Below, piece by piece: positions 8,952 to 17,978 of a stretch of DNA of 49,011 nucleotides (the first letter of the stretch is position 1; each line of letters starts with the position of its first letter). The position numbers and the translations under genes are program-made. The stretch is from Phycisphaerales bacterium. Its GTDB lineage: Bacteria > Planctomycetota > Phycisphaerae > SM23-33 > FEN-1343. The stretch lies in contig PMYD01000042.1 in the NCBI GenBank assembly GCA_003171335.1, positions 1 through 49,011 of the forward strand, given 5' to 3'. The notes beneath the pieces are model-generated. The model did not search any database, was not told where the DNA came from, and saw only the letters and a list, made by a program, of their open reading frames with translations.

Positions 8952-10271
8952 CTAGGCCTCATCTTCATCCACCAGCATGAACACGATCTCCGCGGTGGCG
9001 GCAACATGCTCGCCAATCATCGCGCGGCAGCGGCAGTGGCCCGTGCGGCTGCGGACGTGCAGGGCCTCGGCCTCGATAATGAGCTGATCCCCGGGCAGCG
9101 CCGCCCGGCGGATCCGCACCTTGTCCATGCTCACCAGCATGGCGACCTTGCCCGTGTTGTCCAGCCGGCGGCTCAACAGCACGCCTGACAACTGGGCCAT
9201 CGCCTCCAGCACCAGCACGCCCGGCATGATCGGATGCCCGGGGTAGTGGCCCTGGAAAAAGGGTTCGTTCATCGTCACGTTCTTGACGGCCACCGCCCGC
9301 CGGTCGCCGTCCACCTCGATGACCCGATCGATCATCAGGAACGGGTAGCGGTGCGGCAGGATCCGCTGGATGGCGCGAATGTCCAGCAGCGGCGGGCCCA
9401 TCGCCTGGGCGCGCCGCTGGCTGGCGAGCACCTGGTCGGCCAGGCGCTGCACGAGTTGATGGTTGAGCGTGTGGCCCGACCGGCAGGCGACGATCCGGCC
9501 GGAGAGCCGCCTGCCCAAGAGCGCCAGGTCGCCGATCAAGTCGCACACCTTGTGGCGGACGTGCTCGTCGGGGAAGCGAAGCTGGTTGTTCACCGGCCCG
9601 GCGGCATCCATCACCAGCACGTCTTTTTCCGTCAGGTGCGGTCCCAGCCCCTGCGCGCGCAGCTTCTGAGCCTCCTCGGCCAGCAGGAAGGTGCGCGCGG
9701 GGGCGAGCTGTTTGAGGTAGTCATCCTGGCCCAGGCGGAAGGCGAAAATCTGCCTTCCCACGCTGGGGCAGATGGAGTAGTCCAGTTCGTACATCATTTC
9801 CAGGCCGTCGATCGAGCCGGGCAGCGCCGCCAGCATGGCGTCGCCCTGGCTGACGGTCACCGGCTCGCGCACGATGTGGACGTGCGCATCGGCCTCTTGC
9901 GTCTTGAGGCCGGCCGCCAGCAGCGCATCGGCGAATTGCTGCGGCGAGCCGTCGTAGTTGGGAATCTCCGGCCCGGCCACCTCGACCAGCAGGTTATCCA
10001 CGCCCAGGCCGTTGGCCGCCGAGAGCAGATGCTCGACCGTCTCGATCGTGGCCGTGCCGTTGCGCAGCGTGGTGCGCCGCGCCCGCGGCGCCAGGTTGGC
10101 CACGGAGGCCCCGATGCGGATGGGCTCGCCCAGGTCGGTGCGCGCAAAGACGATGCCCGTGTCCGGTTCCGAGGGCCGCAGGCGCAGATGGCAGGCCTGG
10201 CCGCTGAACATGCCAGCGCCCGCCAGCTCGGCGTTACCGCCGATCGTCGTTTGTTGCCGATTCCAGGGCAT
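8952..10271 (-). CDS. lpxC/fabZ: LpxC-FabZ bifunctional fusion
   Basis: LpxC is the zinc deacetylase that commits UDP-3-O-acyl-GlcNAc to lipid A; FabZ dehydrates 3-hydroxyacyl-ACP in fatty acid synthesis. The 439-residue protein fuses both. LpxC region (about 8-290): zinc and catalytic residues are visible as VEHLLSA (Glu80, His81), [12 protein letters not shown] (His240, Asp244) and SGHTLNH (His267). FabZ region (about 298-435): [14 protein letters not shown], then [20 protein letters not shown] with His342 and Glu356 spaced 14 apart as in E. coli FabZ. Such fusions are known from Bacteroidetes and planctomycetes. The start lies inside the end of lpxD (38-bp overlap), indicating coupled translation. 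Fusion of the two competing users of the 3-hydroxyacyl pool may help balance phospholipid and lipid A synthesis (inference). Confidence 0.96.
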   Translation of the reverse strand: MPWNRQQTTIGGNAELAGAGMFSGQACHLRLRPSEPDTGIVFARTDLGEPIRIGASVANLAPRARRTTLRNGTATIETVEHLLSAANGLGVDNLLVEVAGPEIPNYDGSPQQFADALLAAGLKTQEADAHVHIVREPVTVSQGDAMLAALPGSIDGLEMMYELDYSICPSVGRQIFAFRLGQDDYLKQLAPARTFLLAEEAQKLRAQGLGPHLTEKDVLVMDAAGPVNNQLRFPDEHVRHKVCDLIGDLALLGRRLSGRIVACRSGHTLNHQLVQRLADQVLASQRRAQAMGPPLLDIRAIQRILPHRYPFLMIDRVIEVDGDRRAVAVKNVTMNEPFFQGHYPGHPIMPGVLVLEAMAQLSGVLLSRRLDNTGKVAMLVSMDKVRIRRAALPGDQLIIEAEALHVRSRTGHCRCRAMIGEHVAATAEIVFMLVDEDEA

Positions 10272-11301
10272 TGACTCGTGCCTGTAGGTCCTTTAGGGCC
10301 TGCCGCATATCCGGCAGGCGGGTCCACGTCTGAACAATGCGGCGCCACAATTCGATCGGGACGGCCGGTATGCCGCCGTACACGCCATCGGCGGGCAGAT
10401 CGCCCAGGGCGACGGAATGCGCGGCTACAACGGTCCGGTCCCCGATGCAGACATTATCCCGGGCGCCCGCCATTCCGCCCAGGGCCACGTAGTCGCCCAG
10501 CTTGGCACTGCCCGCCAGGCCCACCAGGGCCGCCAGCAGCGCGCCACGCCCAAGCTGCACATTATGCGCCAATTGCACCAGATTGTCGATCTTGCTGCCC
10601 GCGCCAATCCGCGTGGCGCCGAACTTGGCCCGGTCCACGCACGCGCAGGCGCCGATCTCGACGTCATCGCCGATCTCCACGATGCCCACATGCGGCACCT
10701 TGTGATGCACGCCGTCGCGGTGGTAATAGCCAAAACCGTCCGTGCCGATGACCGCATTGGAATGAATCCGGCAGCGCCGGCCGATGCGGCAGCGCTCGCG
10801 CACCACCACGCCGGGCATCAGCACCGTCTTTTCGCCGACCTCGACGCCTTGGGCCAAACATACATGGGCCGAAAGCACCACGCCATCGCCCAGCACCACA
10901 TCCTTGCCGACGATCGCGCAGGGCCCGATCGCCACATCCCTGCCAAGGCGGGCGGAACCATCCACCACGGCCGTGGGATGCACGCCGGGGGCCGGCAAAT
11001 CCTCCGGCGGGGCAAACAGGCCCAGCACCGCCGCCACGGAGGCCTCCACATCCTTGACGCGGAGCACCGCCAAGTGCGCGGGCGCCGCCACACCCGGGCC
11101 GGCCAGCACGCCGGCAGCCCGGCAATCGGCCAAGCCGGCGGCGCGGCGGGCATCGACGACGAACGTCAGCTCATCCTCCCGCGCCGATTCGATGGCGGCA
11201 AAACCGCGCACCGGCCGCCGGCCATCGCCTTCCAACTCAGCGCCGATGGCCTGGGCAATGCCGCCGATCGTCCAGCTTTGTTCGACCATCACATTATGCA
11301 T
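10234..11301 (-). CDS. lpxD: UDP-3-O-acylglucosamine N-acyltransferase LpxD
   Basis: LpxD adds the second, N-linked 3-hydroxyacyl chain in lipid A synthesis. The 355-residue protein has the N-terminal uridine-binding domain (about 5-100, with ELTFVVD), a left-handed beta-helix of hexapeptide repeats (about 105-320), the family segment IGTDGFGYY near residue 186, and the catalytic histidine in QLAHNVQLG (His246). A C-terminal helix (about 335-350) completes the trimerisation region. The assigned ATG has no strong Shine-Dalgarno sequence; Met5 is an alternative. Only 21 bp separate it from the upstream skp gene, and its 3' end overlaps lpxC-fabZ by 38 bp, consistent with one operon. Confidence 0.95.
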   Translation of the reverse strand: MHNVMVEQSWTIGGIAQAIGAELEGDGRRPVRGFAAIESAREDELTFVVDARRAAGLADCRAAGVLAGPGVAAPAHLAVLRVKDVEASVAAVLGLFAPPEDLPAPGVHPTAVVDGSARLGRDVAIGPCAIVGKDVVLGDGVVLSAHVCLAQGVEVGEKTVLMPGVVVRERCRIGRRCRIHSNAVIGTDGFGYYHRDGVHHKVPHVGIVEIGDDVEIGACACVDRAKFGATRIGAGSKIDNLVQLAHNVQLGRGALLAALVGLAGSAKLGDYVALGGMAGARDNVCIGDRTVVAAHSVALGDLPADGVYGGIPAVPIELWRRIVQTWTRLPDMRQALKDLQARVNALESATNDDRR

Positions 11302-11322
11302 CCGTGCCGGCCCGGCGGCCGG

Positions 11323-11952
11323 CTACTTGGCCTGGGCGGCGTAAAGCGCGTTCATGCGGTCCAGCACGGGCTGGGTGATATCGAGCGAGTCGTCGTTATA
11401 CAGCACGCGCTGCCCGCGCACCACGGCCTGCATTTCGTCGGGTTTGAGGCCCTCCAGGCCCATCTCACTGTGATTGAGCACCACGTGGAAGCCCTGCTCG
11501 CGGGCCACCTCTTTGACCGCCTGCTCCAGGACCTGGTGGCCCTTCTCGATGGCGTCAGCCGCGCGGCGCATCCGCTGCATCAATTGGGCCTCTTCCCACG
11601 ACTTGGCTTCACTCTTCTTCTGGTCGATCTGGTTCTGCTTGGCCTGGTAGGCCTGGCTGCCGGCACTCAAGGACTTGAGTTCCTCAGTGAGCTTTTCGAC
11701 CTCATCGACGCGATGCTTGACCTCGGCGCTCAGGGTCTCCTGCTCGCGATCCAAAGACTGGCGCATGGCAATGATGCCATTGTACTGCTTCATGATCTGG
11801 TACGCGTTGCACACGGCCGTGCGAATGTTTTGCGGGGCCGGCGCGCTGGCCGGGGCGGAATCCTGCGCCCGTACGGTATGCAGCACCAGCGTTACGGCCG
11901 CTGCGGCGGCGGCCGCGGCGATAGTCCAAGTCCAGCGCGATCTCATCTTCAT
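11323..11952 (-). CDS. OmpH/Skp-family periplasmic chaperone
   Basis: Skp holds unfolded outer-membrane proteins on their way to BamA. The 209-residue product has a signal peptide (MKMRSRWTW, an alanine-rich core, cleavage near VRAQ), then a globular strand segment (IRTAVCNAYQIMKQYNG) and a long charged coiled coil (about 60-150) in which glutamate, lysine and glutamine dominate, and a C-terminal strand region ending LDRMNALYAAQAK. This is the layout of OmpH/Skp tentacle proteins. ATG at 11952 is preferred over an in-frame start at 12075 because AAGGAG lies six bases upstream and a signal peptide follows directly. Its place between bamA and lpxD matches the conserved bamA-skp-lpxD gene order of many Gram-negative bacteria. 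Confidence 0.9.
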   Translation of the reverse strand: MKMRSRWTWTIAAAAAAAAVTLVLHTVRAQDSAPASAPAPQNIRTAVCNAYQIMKQYNGIIAMRQSLDREQETLSAEVKHRVDEVEKLTEELKSLSAGSQAYQAKQNQIDQKKSEAKSWEEAQLMQRMRRAADAIEKGHQVLEQAVKEVAREQGFHVVLNHSEMGLEGLKPDEMQAVVRGQRVLYNDDSLDITQPVLDRMNALYAAQAK

Positions 11953-12142
11953 GGCTGCTCCTTGCAGAGAACTCCTGTTTCTTTCGCGGCCGGTTGCCGG
12001 CCGGGGGGCACTGTATCTGCCGCGGGGGCATATCGCAAGTGCGGCGCAGACCCGGGCCAATGAAACTTTACACATTTCTGGAAGCCGTCAGTCCAAGGGG
12101 GCTCTTTGGCGGCTGCGGAAAGCCGTTTCCGGGATGTTGCGA

Positions 12143-12155
12143 CCGACAATGTCGG
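12143..12155. repeat. Odd palindrome CCGACA-A-TGTCGG
   Basis: Perfect 6-bp arms around a single A. It is the first member of the palindrome cluster in the bamA-skp gap and lies three bases from the next one. Confidence 0.6.
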
Positions 12156-12158
12156 GGT

Positions 12159-12181
12159 CAACTGAGGAATTTCCTCAGTTG
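12159..12181. repeat. Palindrome family A (AACTGnGGAA-T-TTCCnCAGTT)
   Basis: Perfect 11-bp arms, CAACTGAGGAA and TTCCTCAGTTG, around one T; a further T:A pair extends it to 12158-12182. The same family has four more copies at 23371-23669 with a paired change in the sixth base of the arm. Confidence 0.9.
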
Positions 12182-12201
12182 AGTTTCGCTAGTCCTGGGT
12201 C

Positions 12202-12226
12202 TCGACTCCGACATTTTCGGAGTCGA
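12202..12226. repeat. Palindrome TCGACTCCGA/TCGGAGTCGA
   Basis: Perfect 10-bp arms around CATTT. It is part of the bamA-skp palindrome cluster and could form a stable hairpin. No T-run follows on either strand. Confidence 0.8.
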
Positions 12227-12300
12227 TTGTGCGGGGTGTGGCGAGAAACCACTACATATTGTGGCTCCAAAGCCTTCTTGGCAAAGAACAGACGACTTCT

Positions 12301-12326
12301 AAGCGTATGGCATATCCCATACACTT
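12301..12326. repeat. Palindrome family C, copy 1
   Basis: Arms AAGCGTATGG and CCATACACTT around CATATC, with one unpaired position. It is followed by a conserved tail (ttattctcgcaggctttcttg) shared with the copy at 12550. This is one of three dispersed units in 350 bp. Confidence 0.85.
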
Positions 12327-12384
12327 ATTCTCGCAGGCTTTCTTGTTAAAGAATATAGTGTTTTCCTCTGCCCGGGCACACATG

Positions 12385-12405
12385 ACTTCCAACCTAGTTG
12401 GAAGT
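12385..12405. repeat. Palindrome ACTTCCAAC/GTTGGAAGT
   Basis: Perfect 9-bp arms around CTA. It is a single copy within the bamA-skp palindrome cluster. Confidence 0.75.
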
Positions 12406-12417
12406 GCCCCCCGGCAG

Positions 12418-12434
12418 TTCATGACCGTCATGAA
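12418..12434. repeat. Palindrome family B, copy 1
   Basis: Perfect arms TTCATGAC and GTCATGAA around a single C. Two neighbouring copies (12453-12475, 12489-12513) keep the TTCAT/ATGAA outer part and the central C but carry different, still complementary, inner bases. Confidence 0.8.
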
Positions 12435-12452
12435 GTGATTGCATCGCACGGT

Positions 12453-12475
12453 CACTTCATCTCCGAGATGAAGTG
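12453..12475. repeat. Palindrome family B, copy 2
   Basis: Perfect 11-bp arms CACTTCATCTC and GAGATGAAGTG around a single C. The inner three bases differ from the sister copies and are compensated on the other arm. Confidence 0.9.
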
Positions 12476-12488
12476 GTTGGCGGCAGGG

Positions 12489-12513
12489 TCACTTCATTCC
12501 CGGAATGAAGTGA
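12489..12513. repeat. Palindrome family B, copy 3
   Basis: Perfect 12-bp arms TCACTTCATTCC and GGAATGAAGTGA around a single C. It is the longest member of family B. Confidence 0.9.
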
Positions 12514-12549
12514 CAGGGTGCCTCCGCTCCGGGTGGACGACTTCTCTAT

Positions 12550-12575
12550 AAGCGTATGGCATGTCCCATACACTT
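12550..12575. repeat. Palindrome family C, copy 2
   Basis: Arms AAGCGTATGG and CCATACACTT around CATGTC. It is preceded by cttctctat and followed by ttattctcgcag, sequences shared with the sister copies. Confidence 0.85.
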
Positions 12576-12617
12576 ATTCTCGCAGCTTTCTTGCCAAAGA
12601 ACAGATGGCACTTCTCT

Positions 12618-12647
12618 ATAAGTGTATGGCATATCCCATACACTTAT
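12618..12647. repeat. Palindrome family C, copy 3
   Basis: Perfect 12-bp arms ATAAGTGTATGG and CCATACACTTAT around CATATC. The C-to-T change relative to the other copies makes the arms fully complementary. It lies 30 bp past the bamA stop codon in the direction of bamA transcription, so it could also act as a transcript-end hairpin. Confidence 0.9.
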
Positions 12648-12676
12648 TCTGACCTTTGCCGTAAACGCGATGCGAC

Positions 12677-15625
12677 CTAGAACACCCAGCCAAAGGCAAA
12701 GCTGATGAGTTGCGTCTGGTCATGCTTCTCCCTGATGAGGGGGATGCCGAAATCGAGGCTCATCGGCACATCCTGGAAGAACGGGATGGACAGCCGGATG
12801 CCAAAGCCGGTGCTGGCCCGCCAGGTGGTCAGGCCCCAGGTTTCTTCCACGGTGCCCGAGTCGACGAACCAGGCCCCGCGCAGCACATCGCCGGCGATGG
12901 GGAAGGTGTACTCCGTGCCGGCAAAGCCCAGCACGTTGCCGCCGATGGCCTGATCGCGGCCCACACCGTTGGGGAAGCCCATTGAGCGCGGGCTGATGCC
13001 GCGGAAGCGGAAGCCGCGGATATTGCCCAGGCCGCCGCCGTAAAACTGCTCGTACACGGGGGCCAGGGCATCTTCGCCCCAGATGCTGCCCACCTCGCCG
13101 CGGGCCGCCAGGATCTGCTTGCGGTCCAGGGCGTCGGTGTACAACGTCCAGTACCGGCTGTAATCGGCCACGCTCTTAGCGAAGGTGTAATCGCCCACGT
13201 ACTGGCGGTAGCTCAGCGACAGCCGGTCGCCACGGCTGGGCAGCCAGCGGCTGTCGGTGCGATCGCGCACCAGCGTGCCGTTAAAGCTGGTCAGGAAGGC
13301 CTGGGGGGCATCGCGGTGCACCTCGGGCGGGCAATCCGCCAGCAGGCTGTTCAGCCAGACCAGTTCGGGCTGCACGCTTAACTCGCCATACCAGCGATTG
13401 GGGAACATGTGCCCCAGGCTGGCGTTGACGCCGGTGTGGTTTTCCACGTAATTGTCGCGCTGGAGCTCGGTGAGGAACGCCCCGGCCCCCAGCGACAGGT
13501 TCTGGTCGAACAGGTACGGCTCGCGCCAGCTGATTCCGATGTTGGCCACGTCGGGCCCGCCCTCCAGGTTCACGCGGAATAACTGGCCATCGCCCTTGAA
13601 ACTCCTGCCCGTAAAGAACTCGCCCAGCGATTCGGGCGGGTTGGACCAACTGAAGTTCTGCTGCGTGAATTCGACCGTGCCCACCAGGCCTTCATTCGTG
13701 CTGACGCCAAAGCCGATGGCGAAGCGGGCCGTATCGGCCTCGTCCACCGAGACCAGGGCATCTCGGTAGATCGGGTCTTCGCCGACGGGCGTGATCTTCA
13801 CATCCTTGAAAAGGCTCGTCTCCTTCAGCCGGGTTTTGCTTTCGTCGACGGCGACCGTGTCGAACAGCTCCTCCGGGAAGATGCGGACCTGCCGCCGGAT
13901 GACCCGCTCCTTGGTCTGGTCGTTGCCGCGGATGGTGATTTGCCCGACCTGGTAGGGCTTGTCCTCAACGATCCGGTACCGCAGGTTCACCAGCGCCGGC
14001 GGTCCGAAGACCGTGGGCTTGGCCCAGGGGGGCGCCGTCGTGCCGGGGGAGAGGTAGATCAAATCGCTCGTCACGGCGGCATTGACGTGGCCGATTTCGC
14101 CGTACGCGTTCTTCACCGCCTCGGTATCTCGCCGCAGTTGCAGCGCCTCGTACGGCTTGCCCTCGACCATCTTGATGCGGCCCAGCAGCTCCGCGTCGGA
14201 GTAGATGGTGTTGCCTTCGAAGATCACCTTGGCGACGTAGTAGCGTGGGCCTTCGCGGACCATGAACTGCACGCGGGAGGTAAGTTTGTCCTCGCTGAAG
14301 CGCAGCTCCGGCGTGGCCTCCACGTCGAGGTAGCCGTGATCGCGGTACCAGGCTTTCAGGTCGATCGCATCGCGCGAAAGCTGGCCCTCCTCCAGTTTGC
14401 CGCGGGAGAGGATCCAGATGGCTTGGCGCGACTTGATCTGCTGGCGCAGGCGGAAACTGCTGTAGGACTGCGGGCCGTCGAAGACGAAGCTGATGTGCTT
14501 GACGCGAATCCGCGGGCCTTCGGTCACCTCGAAAACCAGCCAGTGCAGCGCGGCTTCGATCTGCCACGCCACCGACACGAAGTAGTACGAGTCGCCGCGG
14601 TACTTGTCGATCATGGCCTGGCGGGCGGCCTCGATGCGGTTGCGGTCGACCGGGCCGGGGATGTTCAGGTTGATCGTCGGCCGCAGCTTGCGCGTGCTGA
14701 AATGCTCGTTGCCGCGGACCACCAGCTTGCTGACCCACTCGTTCTCAGTGACCCGGATCGTGACGAGGATGCCCTTGTCCGTGCGCGAGCTGGAGATCTG
14801 CACATCGGAGTATTTGCCGGTATCGAGCAGCCGCCGCTGGTCTTCGACCGCCACCCGCTGGATGAACGGCTCGCCCACCCGCGTGTGCACATCGGCCAAA
14901 ACGGCGTTGACGCTCAGCCGCTGATTGCCGACCACCCGGACTTCGATCACGTTCTCGCTTTCGCCCTGGGCCCGGCTCGCCGGCGCGGGGACCGCCGGGA
15001 ACGTGGCCGGCGGCGGCAGCAGCGGCCGCACAGCGCGAGAGGCGGGTGCTGAAGTCGCGCTCGGCACGGTGGCGGGCGCTGATGTGACGGCCGGTGCACT
15101 GGCGGGAGCCATCGCCGGTTCAGTCGCGGCGGCTGTCGCTGCTTCACTTGCGGGCGCTGTGGCCGCAGGCGGCGCCGGTTGCGTTGCCGCCGCAGTACTT
15201 TCGGATGAGAGCTCAGTCGTCGGTGCGATGGGCGCTGCCGCTGGCTCTGTCGCCGGCGCGGAGGTTGATTCAGCCGCAGCCTCTGTGGCGGACGCCCAAG
15301 CCGGCTGGGACGATGGCGCACTGGTCGCCGGCGCCGGTCCGCTGGTTGCTTCTGGTTGATCGGACGATGTCGTTGCGGCGGTGGGCGCGGCTTGGTCGGA
15401 AGCGGCAGCGGTGGCGGGGGGCGCCGAGCCGCCGGCTGTCTGCGCCCAAGCCGGCAGCAGGCCGATCAGCAACAGACACGCCAGCGCGGCCGCCGCACTG
15501 GGCCATACGAGTCGTCGCAAGGCTGACAAGGATTCTCCCGTACCGCCGAGGGTGCCGGGGCCCAGAAAAGCCCCCGGTCCGCTAAACATCCCGAGGCCGG
15601 TCGACACGGCCAGCCGCTGGCCCAC
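12677..15625 (-). CDS. bamA: Outer-membrane assembly factor BamA (Omp85)
   Basis: BamA inserts beta-barrel proteins into the outer membrane. The 982-residue protein starts (GTG) with an unusually long N-terminus, a hydrophobic signal segment at about 42-62 ending PAWAQ, then a low-complexity Ala/Thr/Pro/Ser stretch (about 63-220). Five POTRA-like repeats follow, recognisable by strands such as VIEVRVVGNQ, SKLVVRGNEH, VKHISFVFDG, VAKVIFEGN and VGQITIRGN (about 225-640). The Omp85 barrel fills the rest, with the lid-loop motif IRGFRFRG near residue 868 and a terminal aromatic strand ending FAFGWVF. Met13 is a possible alternative start. It is the first gene of the minus-strand envelope cluster, separated from skp by 724 bp of palindromic DNA. 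The low-complexity linker before POTRA1 is atypical for the family. Confidence 0.95.
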   Translation of the reverse strand: MGQRLAVSTGLGMFSGPGAFLGPGTLGGTGESLSALRRLVWPSAAAALACLLLIGLLPAWAQTAGGSAPPATAAASDQAAPTAATTSSDQPEATSGPAPATSAPSSQPAWASATEAAAESTSAPATEPAAAPIAPTTELSSESTAAATQPAPPAATAPASEAATAAATEPAMAPASAPAVTSAPATVPSATSAPASRAVRPLLPPPATFPAVPAPASRAQGESENVIEVRVVGNQRLSVNAVLADVHTRVGEPFIQRVAVEDQRRLLDTGKYSDVQISSSRTDKGILVTIRVTENEWVSKLVVRGNEHFSTRKLRPTINLNIPGPVDRNRIEAARQAMIDKYRGDSYYFVSVAWQIEAALHWLVFEVTEGPRIRVKHISFVFDGPQSYSSFRLRQQIKSRQAIWILSRGKLEEGQLSRDAIDLKAWYRDHGYLDVEATPELRFSEDKLTSRVQFMVREGPRYYVAKVIFEGNTIYSDAELLGRIKMVEGKPYEALQLRRDTEAVKNAYGEIGHVNAAVTSDLIYLSPGTTAPPWAKPTVFGPPALVNLRYRIVEDKPYQVGQITIRGNDQTKERVIRRQVRIFPEELFDTVAVDESKTRLKETSLFKDVKITPVGEDPIYRDALVSVDEADTARFAIGFGVSTNEGLVGTVEFTQQNFSWSNPPESLGEFFTGRSFKGDGQLFRVNLEGGPDVANIGISWREPYLFDQNLSLGAGAFLTELQRDNYVENHTGVNASLGHMFPNRWYGELSVQPELVWLNSLLADCPPEVHRDAPQAFLTSFNGTLVRDRTDSRWLPSRGDRLSLSYRQYVGDYTFAKSVADYSRYWTLYTDALDRKQILAARGEVGSIWGEDALAPVYEQFYGGGLGNIRGFRFRGISPRSMGFPNGVGRDQAIGGNVLGFAGTEYTFPIAGDVLRGAWFVDSGTVEETWGLTTWRASTGFGIRLSIPFFQDVPMSLDFGIPLIREKHDQTQLISFAFGWVF

Positions 15626-16036
15626 GAGCTTCGACCTTCGAAGGCACGATCATACGGCCGGCGGGGGGGATGTCAAGTGAGCGGCCCGGATGCCCACGCA
15701 CGGGAGAAAAACCTGATGAAAATGAGATCGTGGCCGCCGCTTGGCGTGTAAAGGGCCACGTCTTCAGTTTGAGACACGAGGTCTAACTCGCGCCGCCCAA
15801 ACCGCTTACTTGCGTCGGTTCCACGGGAAATCCGGTTTCCGCACCAATTTGCCCGAAAAACCCCAGGAAAAAGCCCAATTGACCGACAAACTCGTTGACG
15901 GGTCGAGGCGATTTTTATTTTTGGAATCCGCGTTGTAACGATCCTTCCCAGGCCGTCCATCGTATGTTCCTTAGATGCCCAAACCACCTCCGGCAGCGGT
16001 TGCCGGTAAGGAGACGAAGTTCTTTTTCAAAGTGAG
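15626..16036. other. Divergent intergenic region, bamA versus repeat protein
   Basis: A 411-bp gap that should hold divergent promoters. There is a TTGACG at 15895-15900 but no convincing -10 box at the right distance. A small hairpin (CCGGCA/TGCCGG) at 15990-16006 precedes AAGGAG at 16008-16013, which lies too far from the ATG at 16037 to be a standard ribosome site. No gene is seen. Confidence 0.5.
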
Positions 16037-17680
16037 ATGCATATGTCCGACACACCGCATCCCTTCATGGAACCCCTCGAGGATCGGGCTCTGCTTTCCG
16101 CTTCGATCATCGCCAACCCTGCCCCCGTGCTGACGCCCGCCGCACCGGCCACGGTCGTGCCGGCTACGCCCAGCACGCCTCAGCACGCCCGCGAGTTTGA
16201 GGCTCTTGCATTTGAACATGGCCGCGGCGTGGTGGTGATGATCGTCAGCGTCGATCCCACCGCCAACACGATCACCGTCTCCAGGACGCGGCGCCACCAG
16301 ACCACGCAGGCGACCTTCAATGTTTCGCCCACCGCCACCATTACGGTGGACGGCACGGCCACCACGCTGGCCCAGCTTCCCACCAACGTGCCCGTCACGC
16401 TGACGACCGACCCGACCAACGCCACCACGGTCACCGCCGTCGCGGCCGTCGGCCAGGATGTCAAGGGCTCGGTCACGGCGGTCGACACGACCAACAACAC
16501 CCTCACCGTCGCCGGTCAGGGCGGCGCGCCGGCGGCGACGTACAACGTCGGCCCGACGGTGACCATCACCGTGAACGGCCAGACGGGCGCCCTGGCGGGC
16601 ATTCCCGTCGGCTCGATGGTCGATATCCGCCTGTCGGCCCTGGATGCCACGGCGGCCGTTTCCATCACCGATGTGCACGGCGACGTTAAAGGCTCGGTGG
16701 TCAGCGCGGATGCGACGGCCGGCACGATCACCATCTCGACGACCCGCCACGGCGTGACCTCGCAGACCACGTACCACCTCTCCGCCACCGCCGCCATCAG
16801 CATCGACGGCGCTGCCGCCACGCTGGATCAGTTCACCGCCGGCGTCGAGGTGACCCTGAAGAGCGACCCGACCGACGCCTCGCTCATCTCGTCCATTACG
16901 GCGGTCGGCAAGGAAGTGGAAGGGCGCGTGATGGCCGTGGACACGACCAACGGCACGGTCACCCTGGCCGCCCGCCATGGCCAGACCGCCACGTACACCG
17001 TGGGAAGCGGAGCCATCATCACCGTCAACGGCGCCACCGGCACGCTGGCGGGCGTATCGGTGGGCACCTTTGCCCGGCTGAAGCTCTCGGCCCTGGATGG
17101 CACCAAGGTGATCTCGCTGGATGTCTACAACGCCCGCACCGGCGGCGACCAGGGCGAGCAGCGCCAGGTGGCCCGCAGCCAGTTCGCCTCCGTGGTGAGC
17201 GTCGACACGACGGCCAACACGATCACCGTGACCTCGCCGTTCGGCGGCCAGTCCACGCAGACGACCTACAACGTGGCCCCGACGGCCCCCATCACCATCG
17301 ACGGCGCCGCCGGCACGCTGGGCCAGCTCGCCGCCAACGTGCCCGTGGTCCTGCGGCTGGACACGACCACCAGCCCCGCCACGGTCACTTCCATCACGGC
17401 CATCGGCCGCGATGTGGAAGGCCGCGTCAGCGCCGTCGACACCACCGCCGGCACGATCAGCCTCACCGGCCGCGACGGTGCGGCGGATACGACGTACACC
17501 ATCGGATCTGCCCCAATTACCGTTAACGGCGCGCCCGGTACGCTCGCCCAGATCACCGCCGGGGCGACGGCCGAGCTGAAGCTGTCGGCCCTGAACAGCG
17601 CCAATGTGGTTTCGGTGCACGCCACCACGGCCAATGATGACGGCTGGGGCTGGTTCTTCGGCCATCACAGAGGCTGGTAA
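16037..17680 (+). CDS. Exported repeat protein with LEPR-XLL-like N-terminus
   Basis: A 547-residue protein opening with MEPLEDRALLSA, a variant of the LEPR-XLL motif found at the N-terminus of many planctomycete exported proteins. After a Pro/Ala linker (about 28-55), residues 65-530 consist of six beta-rich repeats of about 70-80 residues arranged as three pairs. The odd units share a TITVDGTATTLAQL / ITIDGAAGTLGQL core; the even units share TITVNGQTGALAGI / ITVNGAPGTLAQI followed by a LSALD segment. Each unit begins VSVD or TAVDTT with a TITV strand. The protein ends in a tryptophan/histidine-rich tail (DDGWGWFFGHHRGW). No enzyme motif is seen; it resembles a surface or matrix protein built of duplicated beta domains. 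ATG 16043 is an alternative start. Confidence 0.75.
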   Translation: MHMSDTPHPFMEPLEDRALLSASIIANPAPVLTPAAPATVVPATPSTPQHAREFEALAFEHGRGVVVMIVSVDPTANTITVSRTRRHQTTQATFNVSPTATITVDGTATTLAQLPTNVPVTLTTDPTNATTVTAVAAVGQDVKGSVTAVDTTNNTLTVAGQGGAPAATYNVGPTVTITVNGQTGALAGIPVGSMVDIRLSALDATAAVSITDVHGDVKGSVVSADATAGTITISTTRHGVTSQTTYHLSATAAISIDGAAATLDQFTAGVEVTLKSDPTDASLISSITAVGKEVEGRVMAVDTTNGTVTLAARHGQTATYTVGSGAIITVNGATGTLAGVSVGTFARLKLSALDGTKVISLDVYNARTGGDQGEQRQVARSQFASVVSVDTTANTITVTSPFGGQSTQTTYNVAPTAPITIDGAAGTLGQLAANVPVVLRLDTTTSPATVTSITAIGRDVEGRVSAVDTTAGTISLTGRDGAADTTYTIGSAPITVNGAPGTLAQITAGATAELKLSALNSANVVSVHATTANDDGWGWFFGHHRGW

Positions 17681-17825
17681 CGACTCCTCGACGAGGAGCC
17701 TTCGACTGCGGGCGGCACGGCTGCATTGGCTGGGCCGCTCGCTGTGCTTTGTTCGGGCCTGTCGCCGGCAGGGCTGCACACGCGCCCGCCGCCGGGTAGA
17801 ATCAGGATCAGAGACCTCCGAAAAA

Positions 17826-17944
17826 GTGGCATGGGCGTCTCGCCCATGAGTCCCACGGGCGTCCCGCCCGTGGCGAAACGGAGAAAACTGCCGGAAACAC
17901 GGCCAAGATGGCCGTGCTACTCACGGGCGAGACGCCCGTGCCAC
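17826..17944. repeat. Family F1 palindromic repeat, copy 1
   Basis: A 119-bp element with imperfect 26-bp terminal inverted repeats starting GTGGCATGGGCG; each end is itself palindromic (CATGGGCG/CGCCCATG). Inside is CACGGCCA/TGGCCGTG. Near-identical copies lie at 32978-33095 and, interrupted, at 46386-46621. It lies just upstream of the Shine-Dalgarno sequence of the next gene. Confidence 0.9.
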
Positions 17945-17978
17945 GGCTCTTTCAGAGGTCAAAGAAAGGAGCAACCTC

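Noticed and set aside
12143..12647. CRISPR array
   Set aside because: Repeats belong to several families, are palindromic and irregularly spaced, and there are no cas genes or uniform spacers.
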